Below are positions 1 through 6,920 of a stretch of 64,000 nt of DNA, in pieces. A program made the translations under genes and the position numbers. Below the pieces are notes generated by a model. That model was not told the DNA's origin, did not search any database, and saw nothing but the letters and a program-made list of their open reading frames with translations. Origin of the DNA: Paenilisteria newyorkensis (GTDB lineage Bacteria; Bacillota; Bacilli; Lactobacillales; Listeriaceae); assembly GCF_000766145.1 (NCBI RefSeq), contig NZ_JNFB01000010.1:17685-81684 (forward strand), given 5' to 3'. The first letter of the stretch is position 1, and each line of letters begins with the position of its first letter.

Positions 1-2085
1 GAGGTGAAGGGTTCGGACAAGTACTTGCGTGCGAATTTGGCGCTGAAAGCTGATGATAGTGCGGTTGTTTATATGAACGGGAAAGAAGTGAAGCGGGTGC
101 GACTCGCGGATGGAGCGATTAATTTCGTGGATTATTCGGGGCAGCAGAGTTCGGATGCGGTGGAATATGAGGGAATTAAGCTCGGCGCGATTCCGCTTGT
201 GGAAGGGACGAACACGATTGCCGTTGCGGTTTTTCAGCAGAAGGGAACGAGCTCGGATGTGACGTTTGACGCGGAGTTGACGGGATTTGTGACGCCGGAT
301 GAGGTTGTGGCGGACGCGGATTATACGCCGAGCAAGATTGCGGTGACGTTCTTCGGGAACACCCAGACGCAAAAAGGTGTGACGTGGCATACGAAATCGG
401 ACGCGGGCTCGGACTTGCAATATGTGAAGGCGGTCGGGACGGGGGTTCCGAGTTTTGCGGGAGCGCAGACGGTGACGGGTAAAAGTGAGGCGAATGACGC
501 TGCGATCGGCGGGTTCTCGCATCAAGTCGCAGCGAAGTATTTGGATTCGGGCACCACGTATTGGTATCGTGTCGGTGATAAGACGCGGGATAAATGGAGT
601 GAGCCGGCCAAGTTTACGACGCAGAAACGGAATACGAAGGCTTTTGATTTTTTATATGTGACGGATTCGCAGGGAAGTAGTGAGGAGGAGTATAGTTGGA
701 CGGACGCGACGCTGAATAAAGGTTTCGCGATGTATCCGAACGCTGAATTTATTTTGCAAACGGGGGATTTGGTGAATACGTCATCGAGTCCAGCTGAATG
801 GGGCTGGTTATTTGGCACATCGCAAAAGTTGCTCAGCAATACGACGATAGCGGCGGCGACGGGGAACCATGACGCGTTCAACAATTCGTTCCGCCAACAT
901 TTCTACTATGATCATCCGGCGAATGCGAATAATTTGAATAAAGGCGTGTACTATTCGTTTGACTATGGTCCGGCGCATTTCATGATGCTAAACACGAACG
1001 ATCAGGATTCGCGGGCGCTTGATCCGACGCAACTTGCTTGGCTGAAAGAGGATGCTAAAAAAGCGCGTGCGGACGGTGCAAAATGGCTGGTTGTCGCGTT
1101 TCATAAAGGGATTTATACGGTGGCGAGTCACATGACGGATACGGAAATCGTGACGCTGCGTGATCAATTAGCGCCAGTTTTTGATGAGCTGGGTATTGAT
1201 ATTGTGTTGCAGGGCCACGATCACAGCTATTTCCGTTCGCAGCAAATGGATGGTAAGATGCCGATCGCGACGGATACTATTGGCAAAGTGGAGGATGACG
1301 GGATTTCGCGCGATGTCGATCCGGGCGGACAGAGCTACCATGTCATCAATACGAGTGGGTACAAGTTTTATCAGCCGCAATCGGAAAGTAATATGAGCGC
1401 TGCGGGCGTGTATCCAGCGAAGTACGCCCAACCGATGTTGCAAATGTTTGCTGGGATTAGTTTTACAGAGGATCGGTTCACGTATAAAGCCTACACGTAT
1501 GACGCGAAATCGGCTCAAACTGCTCGTGCCACAACTGATGCGACGCTTTTCGATACGTATGGCATTTTGAAAACGGACAAGGCGCAGGCGGTCACCGCGG
1601 AAATCGATGCTTTGCCGACGACGATAGCGCTCACAGACGAGGCAGCCATTTTAGCCGCAAAAGCTGCGTACGATAATCTGGACGCGACATTGCAAAAATA
1701 CGTTACGAATTATGCCGTTTTAACTGCAAAGTTGGCTGATTTGGAGGCCTTGAAAGTAGAGGAACCAACGCCGGAGCCGGAACAACCAGATCCAGACCCA
1801 GAAATTCCGACGCCAGAAAAACCGGTGAATCGGGAGCAACCAGAAATCCCGACATCACCAGAGACACCAACTGCGTCAGAGCAACTGACCGTCGTACAAC
1901 CATTACCAAATCAAGTCGGCGCGGAATCTAAGCCAGTTGAGGCTAGCGCCGTTTCTGATGGCGATGCGAGTGAGCCCAATTTACCAACGACGGGAGATAC
2001 AGACACGATGTGGGCACTTGTGGTCCTCGGCGGAAGCCTCCTCGTTTTAGGCTCAGCGATTTTATGGCGACGCAAATTAAAATAA
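1..2085 (+). CDS. LPXTG-anchored purple-acid-phosphatase-like metallophosphoesterase, 5' partial
   Basis: The frame is open to the left edge of the window, so the true start and any signal peptide lie outside it. The visible 694 residues begin with a beta-rich module, then a fibronectin-like domain of the kind that precedes purple acid phosphatases, then a calcineurin-like phosphoesterase core with TGDLV, GNHD, AFHKG and QGHDH metal-ligand motifs. A Pro/Glu-rich spacer leads to LPTTGD, a hydrophobic segment and a basic RRKLK tail, the sortase A sorting signal. The product is therefore predicted to be a wall-anchored hydrolase of phosphate esters acting outside the cell; the substrate is unknown. 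A rho-independent terminator follows directly. Confidence 0.88.
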   Translation, partial: EVKGSDKYLRANLALKADDSAVVYMNGKEVKRVRLADGAINFVDYSGQQSSDAVEYEGIKLGAIPLVEGTNTIAVAVFQQKGTSSDVTFDAELTGFVTPDEVVADADYTPSKIAVTFFGNTQTQKGVTWHTKSDAGSDLQYVKAVGTGVPSFAGAQTVTGKSEANDAAIGGFSHQVAAKYLDSGTTYWYRVGDKTRDKWSEPAKFTTQKRNTKAFDFLYVTDSQGSSEEEYSWTDATLNKGFAMYPNAEFILQTGDLVNTSSSPAEWGWLFGTSQKLLSNTTIAAATGNHDAFNNSFRQHFYYDHPANANNLNKGVYYSFDYGPAHFMMLNTNDQDSRALDPTQLAWLKEDAKKARADGAKWLVVAFHKGIYTVASHMTDTEIVTLRDQLAPVFDELGIDIVLQGHDHSYFRSQQMDGKMPIATDTIGKVEDDGISRDVDPGGQSYHVINTSGYKFYQPQSESNMSAAGVYPAKYAQPMLQMFAGISFTEDRFTYKAYTYDAKSAQTARATTDATLFDTYGILKTDKAQAVTAEIDALPTTIALTDEAAILAAKAAYDNLDATLQKYVTNYAVLTAKLADLEALKVEEPTPEPEQPDPDPEIPTPEKPVNREQPEIPTSPETPTASEQLTVVQPLPNQVGAESKPVEASAVSDGDASEPNLPTTGDTDTMWALVVLGGSLLVLGSAILWRRKLK

Positions 2086-2096
2086 GGATAAATCAA

Positions 2097-2133
2097 GAGT
2101 TGGCGCCGATTGTGGTCTGCCAACTCCTTTTTT
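2097..2133 (+). terminator. Rho-independent terminator after the phosphoesterase gene
   Basis: An 8-bp perfect stem (GAGTTGGC / GCCAACTC) with a 14-nt loop is followed by a run of T. It ends the phosphoesterase transcript. Confidence 0.85.
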
Positions 2134-2250
2134 AATACTAATAAATGTAAAACTAGGTTTAAGGCAAAAATATAACGGGAAAATCTCAAGTATATATCAA
2201 ATTACCTATTTTTAATGATCGACAAAATCAGCAAAAGGGAGGAATCAACA

Positions 2251-3369
2251 ATGGTGAACAGCAAACGATTAGTGGACACGTTTATCGAGCTTGTCCAAAT
2301 CGACTCAGAAACGAAACATGAAGGGAATTTTCAAGCATTTTTAAAAACACGATTTCAGTCGCTAGGCCTTGAGGTAAAAGAAGATGACACGATGTCAAAA
2401 ACGGGTTTTGGCGCTAATAATTTAGTATGCCGACTACCTGCGACTACCGACGCCGACGCGATTTTCTTTTCTTGTCACGTGGATACGGTTACACCAGGCG
2501 TGGGTATCAAATCGCAAATCAAAGATGATATTATTTATTCCGATGGCACGACGATTTTAGCGGCCGATGATAAGGCTGGTATCGCGATTATGCTGGAAAC
2601 CATCCAGTTAATCAAGGAAAATAACACCCCCCACGGCACGCTCGAATTTGTGCTGTCAGTCGGGGAAGAGAGCGGTTTAATCGGCATTAAAGCCTTTGAT
2701 ATGAGCGCACTTACCGCGAATTATGGTTTTGTCCTTGACACAGGTGGCCCGGTCGGAAGCATTACAGTTGGCAGCCCGACGCATGCAGGCCTGGAAATCG
2801 AGATTCACGGAACCGCGGCACACTCTGGAATCGAGCCTGAAAAAGGAATCTCAGCCCTTGAGATCGCCGCAAAAGCAATTTCTCAGATGAAACTAGGCCG
2901 TATCGATTTTGAAACGACCGCAAATATTGGTATAATTAAAGGTGGAACTGCGACGAACATCGTGATGGAACACGTGCGGATGGTTGCAGAAGTTAGGTCG
3001 ATCAACAGCAAGTCCTGCGAGACGCAAATACAGCACATGAAAGACTTATTCGAAAAAACGACAGCAGAAATGGGTGGCGCGATTACAATAAAAGTAGAGA
3101 TGAAGTACGGCGGTTACCACTTCGATGCCGAAACGAACGTCGTCAAAATCGCAACGCAAGCGATGGCAACGCTCGGTATGACAGCAAAGCACGAAACAAG
3201 CGGTGGTGGCAGTGACGCCAACATTTTTAACGAACAAGGAAAAGAAACAACCAACTTATCGATTGGCTATGAAAAAATTCACACCGTTCACGAGTATATT
3301 CCTATTCGCGAACTAGAAAAAGCGACGGCATTAGCATACGAAATTGTGAAACACGTGGCATCGAAATAA
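2251..3369 (+). CDS. M20-family peptidase, PepT-like (YqjE type)
   Basis: A 372-residue metallopeptidase. Metal-site motifs are in family order: SCHVDTV (first His/Asp), AADDKAG (bridging Asp), GEESGL (catalytic Glu pair) and, near the C terminus, SGGGSDANI and the final HTVHEYI histidine. Length and motif spacing match the PepT-like M20 subgroup rather than tripeptidase PepT itself. The frame opens earlier at 2215, but ATG 2251 is preceded by AGGGAGGA at good distance and is chosen. A cytosolic aminopeptidase role is inferred from the family; the peptide substrate is not known. YitT and transporter genes follow on the same strand. Confidence 0.88.
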   Translation: MVNSKRLVDTFIELVQIDSETKHEGNFQAFLKTRFQSLGLEVKEDDTMSKTGFGANNLVCRLPATTDADAIFFSCHVDTVTPGVGIKSQIKDDIIYSDGTTILAADDKAGIAIMLETIQLIKENNTPHGTLEFVLSVGEESGLIGIKAFDMSALTANYGFVLDTGGPVGSITVGSPTHAGLEIEIHGTAAHSGIEPEKGISALEIAAKAISQMKLGRIDFETTANIGIIKGGTATNIVMEHVRMVAEVRSINSKSCETQIQHMKDLFEKTTAEMGGAITIKVEMKYGGYHFDAETNVVKIATQAMATLGMTAKHETSGGGSDANIFNEQGKETTNLSIGYEKIHTVHEYIPIRELEKATALAYEIVKHVASK

Positions 3370-3456
3370 TTGCCCACAAGCTAGGAAGTCGCGACATAAA
3401 CAGCACCTTTCATAGACGAAAATCACGGTAAGACTAATCAGATAGAAGGTGTTTAA

Positions 3457-4296
3457 ATGAAACATTTAGTGAAACAATTTTTACTCGTAGCAGTTTCCAT
3501 TGCGCTTATCGGTGCAAGTATTAATCTTTTTCTCGCGCCGCATCATATCGCAGCGGGTGGCGTGACGGGTATCGGGATTTTGGCCGAACAAGCACTTGGA
3601 ATTCCAATCGCGATGACCGTACTCGTTCTAAACGTCATCATGCTTATCCTAGCCTTTATTTTCTTAGGACGCGCCGTATTTGTCCGCTCATTCCTTGGAA
3701 GCCTACTTTTGCCACTATCCTTGGCAGTTATTCCAGAAGTTATGCTAGCGCAAGATCGCCTGCTATCCGTTATTTTCGGTAGTATGATTTTTGCGATTGG
3801 TGTTGCGATTCTGTACCGCATCGAGGCTTCTAGTGGCGGGACAACGATTCCACCGCTGATTCTCAAGAAATATTTTAATCTGAACACATCGCTTGGCCTC
3901 TTTTTAGTCGATACGATTATTGTTATTTTCAATATTTTCATATTCGGCGTCGAAGAGTTTCTATTCGCCATACTCTCACTTATTTTAGTTGCCATTATTA
4001 TGAATTATTTAGAAACAGGCCTCAAGAAACGCAAAGCCGTGATGATTATGAGCGATCACAAAATAGAAGAAATCAAGGAAGGCTTGCTAAAAGAAATGGG
4101 GCGTGGTGTCACTGTTTTCAATGTGTCAGGGGGATACAGTGGTAGCGAAAAAACGATGCTGATGGTCGTTTTGGAAACACGCGAATATCAAACCATCCTG
4201 AAAGTTATCAATTCTTTAGACAAGAAAGCTTTTGTCATTGCTTACACGGTATCTGAAGTACACGGACTCGGCTTCAGTTATCATACAATTGAATAA
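3457..4296 (+). CDS. YitT-family membrane protein (DUF161/DUF2179)
   Basis: A 279-residue protein with about five or six membrane segments in the first 190 residues, including the family-type AAGGVTGIGIL and ASSGGTTIPP glycine-rich loops, then a cytosolic DUF2179 domain of about 90 residues (GRGVTVFNVSGGYSG region). YitT proteins are common in Firmicutes and their transport or signalling role is unresolved. GAAGGTG sits before the ATG. It lies about 85 bases after the peptidase and 35 bases before another membrane protein gene, with no clear terminator between, so the three may be co-transcribed. Confidence 0.85.
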   Translation: MKHLVKQFLLVAVSIALIGASINLFLAPHHIAAGGVTGIGILAEQALGIPIAMTVLVLNVIMLILAFIFLGRAVFVRSFLGSLLLPLSLAVIPEVMLAQDRLLSVIFGSMIFAIGVAILYRIEASSGGTTIPPLILKKYFNLNTSLGLFLVDTIIVIFNIFIFGVEEFLFAILSLILVAIIMNYLETGLKKRKAVMIMSDHKIEEIKEGLLKEMGRGVTVFNVSGGYSGSEKTMLMVVLETREYQTILKVINSLDKKAFVIAYTVSEVHGLGFSYHTIE

Positions 4297-4331
4297 AAAC
4301 TAAGTGTATAACAAAACGGGGGGGATTAATC

Positions 4332-5495
4332 ATGAATCCAGTTACAGCTTTTACGATTATTATGCTCATTTGGGCGATCAGTGATTTCGTTTCCAAAAAA
4401 ACCAAGTCACTTATTTCATCACTACTTGTAGCATCCATCATTTTCTTGGTGGGCTTTAAAACAAATATATTTCCAGAAGACCTACTTAGCAGTTCATCAC
4501 TACTCGCGCTAGGCCAGACGGTTGTCGGATTTATCATCGTTCATATCGGAACCATGATTAGCCTCGACGAACTCAAAAAACAATGGAGAACCGTTGTGAT
4601 TGGCGTCGCTGCAGTACTTGGTATCGCCGCATTCCTTTTCCTCATCGGCTCGTTTTTCTTAGACGAGAACTTCGTCATTGCTGCCATTGGTGCGATCAGC
4701 GGCGGAACCATTTCGGTCATTATTGTACAAGAATCCGCGCTAGCATCAGGCTTACTACTTGTAGCCGTTTTCCCAGTTCTGATCGCTGCGTTCCAGGGCT
4801 TAATCGGTTTCCCGCTGACATCCCTTATTTTGCGCAAAGAAGCCAACCGTATCAAAGGAGAATATCGGGCTGGGAACATTCAAACAGAAAAAGCAGAAGT
4901 CCATCATGATGAAGCGAAAACGATGATGCCAAAAGCGTTACAAACAACGGCAGGAACCCTATTCGTAGTCGGCGTTGTCGTGATGCTGTCCATCTACATT
5001 GATACCATCACAAACGGCGTTCTAAACACGTTCGTAGTCGCGCTATTATTCGGTATCGCCCTACGCGCATTCGGCGTCATCAAACCAAACATCCTAAGCG
5101 GCATCGATGCATACGGCCTAATGATGCTGGCCATCCTAATCATCATTTTTGGCCCACTAGCTACATCTTCCGTCGATGACCTCGTTGCCCTTATTGGCCC
5201 ACTTTGCATCGCATTCGCAATCGGCGTAAGCGGGAGTGTCGTATTCTCAGCTGTCATGGGAAAAATCCTTGGCTACAGCGTTTCGATGTCGATCGCAATC
5301 GGCCTCACGACGCTATACGGCTTCCCAGGAACCATGATTTTGAGTCAGGAAGCCGCGAGAAGTGTTGGTGAAAACGAACAAGAAATCGCGGCAATCGAAG
5401 GCCAAATTTTACCGAAAATGATCATCGCAGGTTTTTCAGCAGTAACGATAACCTCCGTCGTGCTCACAAGTATTCTAGCGGAACTGATTCACTAA
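4332..5495 (+). CDS. Polytopic membrane transporter of uncertain substrate
   Basis: A 387-residue, strongly hydrophobic protein with about ten membrane segments in two halves joined by a charged cytosolic loop near residues 165-200. Each half holds a glycine-rich hairpin (GAISGGTISVIIVQES; GLTTLYGFPGTM), an arrangement seen in GltS/2HCT-like secondary carriers, but I cannot assign a family with certainty. A G-rich ribosome site precedes the ATG. The position behind an M20 peptidase could suggest uptake or efflux of an amino acid or dipeptide; that is inference. The gene ends just before a strong terminator. Confidence 0.7.
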   Translation: MNPVTAFTIIMLIWAISDFVSKKTKSLISSLLVASIIFLVGFKTNIFPEDLLSSSSLLALGQTVVGFIIVHIGTMISLDELKKQWRTVVIGVAAVLGIAAFLFLIGSFFLDENFVIAAIGAISGGTISVIIVQESALASGLLLVAVFPVLIAAFQGLIGFPLTSLILRKEANRIKGEYRAGNIQTEKAEVHHDEAKTMMPKALQTTAGTLFVVGVVVMLSIYIDTITNGVLNTFVVALLFGIALRAFGVIKPNILSGIDAYGLMMLAILIIIFGPLATSSVDDLVALIGPLCIAFAIGVSGSVVFSAVMGKILGYSVSMSIAIGLTTLYGFPGTMILSQEAARSVGENEQEIAAIEGQILPKMIIAGFSAVTITSVVLTSILAELIH

Positions 5496-5501
5496 ACACC
5501 C

Positions 5502-5537
5502 AAAACAGAGAAGGCCACGCGGTTCTTCTCTGTTTTT
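5502..5537 (+). terminator. Rho-independent terminator
   Basis: A 12-bp perfect stem (AAAACAGAGAAG with CTTCTCTGTTTT) and T run just after the membrane transporter gene. It closes the first transcription unit and separates it from the decarboxylase relic. Confidence 0.9.
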
Positions 5538-5612
5538 ACGTACTAATTAAGTTTGCCAGCATCCAAAAGAGGCTATGGTGCAAAGAATATATTAAAAAGA
5601 AGTTGGATAAAA

Positions 5613-6407
5613 ATGGCGTTACTTGGTGGTAATAAAAAAGACTCGAAGCACGATGGAATAGGATTATTTTACGGAGAAGGATTATCCGAACAGTCACTTC
5701 CGCGTTACGTAATACCAGCAGATACGATAGACGAGAACGCCGATCAACGCGACGAATTCATCGGTACATCGACAGTCGGTTCCTCCGAAGCCTGCATGCT
5801 AGGCGGAATGGCCGCACTTTTTCGTTGGAAACAACAAGCCCGCAATCTCGGCTTAGATATGAGCAAGCGTCCAAACATGATTATTTCATCCGCATATCAA
5901 GTCGTTTGGGAGAAATTCGGCGTCTACTGGGATATCGAATTACGCAAAGTTACAGTGACCAAAGAATGCCTCGCGCTCGATCCCGATAAAGCAATAGCTC
6001 TCATCGATGACTACACCATCTGCGTCGTCGGCATCATGGTTTTGACTTATACCGGCCGTTACGATGACATCAAAGCGCTAGACGCCGCAATCACGACCTA
6101 TGATAAAACAAGTAAGGTAAAAGTCTATATCCACGTGGACGCCGCGTCAGGAAGCTTATACACCCCGTTCATGGAAGCAGAGCTAGAATGGGATTTCCAC
6201 CTCGATAACGTCAAATCCATCAACACATCCGGCCACAAATACGGTCTCGTTTACCCCGGCGTTGGTTGGGTAGTGTGGAAAGACAAAGCATGGCTATCAA
6301 TTTTTAACGTCCAGCCATTCTCATCGTCGCTTGGCCCCTAAAAGAAGGCACCGATGTCAAATGGGACTTATACGATCTATCCGATTTCCTACGGCTTCAC
6401 CCACTAA
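5613..6407 (+). pseudogene. Glutamate decarboxylase relic (gad) with several deletions
   Basis: The reading frame matches GAD from the FIGTSTVGSSEACMLGG region through the PLP-lysine motif SGHKYGLVYPGVGWV. Three losses are visible. (1) Between the N-terminal YGEGLSEQSLPRYVIP segment and DEFIGTSTVG roughly 50 residues are missing. (2) After VVWKDKAWL the frame jumps; a different frame continues with the C-terminal IVAWPLKEGTDVKWDLYDL segment, so most of the C-terminal half is gone. (3) DLSDFL runs in yet another frame straight into YGFTH-stop, the family's usual last residues (stop at 6405-6407). Intact GAD is about 465 residues. The glutamate-dependent acid-resistance function is lost here. 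The reading frame with stop at 6341 covers only part of the relic. Start ATG 5613 has a weak ribosome site. Confidence 0.85.
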
Positions 6408-6410
6408 GCG

Positions 6411-6504
6411 CCCAGCAGCCTGATAAATACTCATTAGCGTCGTTAAAAGTTCCGCTCCGGTACTCGCTTTTGCCTAGCTACTAAGCATTTGTCGGGCTGC
6501 TGGG
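6411..6504. repeat. Long intergenic hairpin element
   Basis: Two 28-base arms (6411-6438 and 6477-6504) pair almost throughout: the outer CCCAGCAGCC / GGCTGCTGGG block is perfect and the inner part (GATAAATACTCATTAGC with its partner) pairs with a few G-U or mismatched positions. The 38-base loop carries TTCCGCTCCGG. There is no T run, so it is not an ordinary terminator. It resembles in design the element at 52664-52784, suggesting a dispersed intergenic repeat family. Confidence 0.7.
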
Positions 6505-6569
6505 GTTAGGTATTCCAAATCAGGATTTTATAAGGAGTCGTGTTTTTTTGAGAAAAAACTCGAAATCGC

Positions 6570-6598
6570 TTGACGCGGGGGCTGAAACATGTTTTAAT
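6570..6598 (+). promoter_or_regulatory. Sigma-A promoter of tRNA-Asp
   Basis: TTGACG (6570-6575), a 17-base spacer and TTTAAT (6593-6598), placed about 30 bases before the tRNA. Spacing is ideal and no other gene fits it. Confidence 0.7.
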
Positions 6599-6629
6599 AA
6601 GGGAGTGCCAAAAATGGTGCAGCTTGAAA

Positions 6630-6702
6630 GGTTCCGTGGTGTAGGGGTTAACATGCCTGCCTGTCACGCAGGAGATCGCGGGTTCAAATCCCGTCGGGAC
6701 CG
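6630..6702 (+). tRNA. tRNA-Asp (GUC)
   Basis: A 73-base cloverleaf: acceptor GGTTCCG / CGGGACC (one G-U pair), anticodon stem CCTGC / GCAGG, loop CTGTCAC with anticodon GTC at 6663-6665, T loop GGTTCAAATCC-type. The discriminator is G and CCA is not encoded (TCA follows), so the end must be added by CCA transferase. It stands alone with its own promoter and terminator, not in a cluster. Such isolated tRNAs can be integration sites, but I see no duplicated 3' end. Confidence 0.95.
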
Positions 6703-6711
6703 TCAAATAAG

Positions 6712-6760
6712 AATCGCGTTTTGTTTAGGATTTCATATCCTAGACAAGACGCGATTTTTT
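6712..6760 (+). terminator. Rho-independent terminator of tRNA-Asp
   Basis: A long stem (AATCGCGT...TTGTTTAGGAT with ATCCTAGACAA...ACGCGATT) around a small loop, followed by a T run. Spans the space between the tRNA and the next gene. Confidence 0.85.
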
Positions 6761-6920
6761 ATTATGCCAACGTTTAAAAGACACAAAATGTTCAACTGGA
6801 TGCCGTGAGAATTCCGTATTTATAGAACATTAGCCTAAATTTCTGCTTTATACTTGCAATTAAGCAGTTTGGTTGAGATATGCGAACCATCCTGTAAACT
6901 TAATGAGAGTAGGAATAGAA

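Noticed and set aside
6630..6702. tRNA-Asp as an integration site for the following surface genes
   Set aside because: No repeat of the tRNA 3' end and no integrase beside it.
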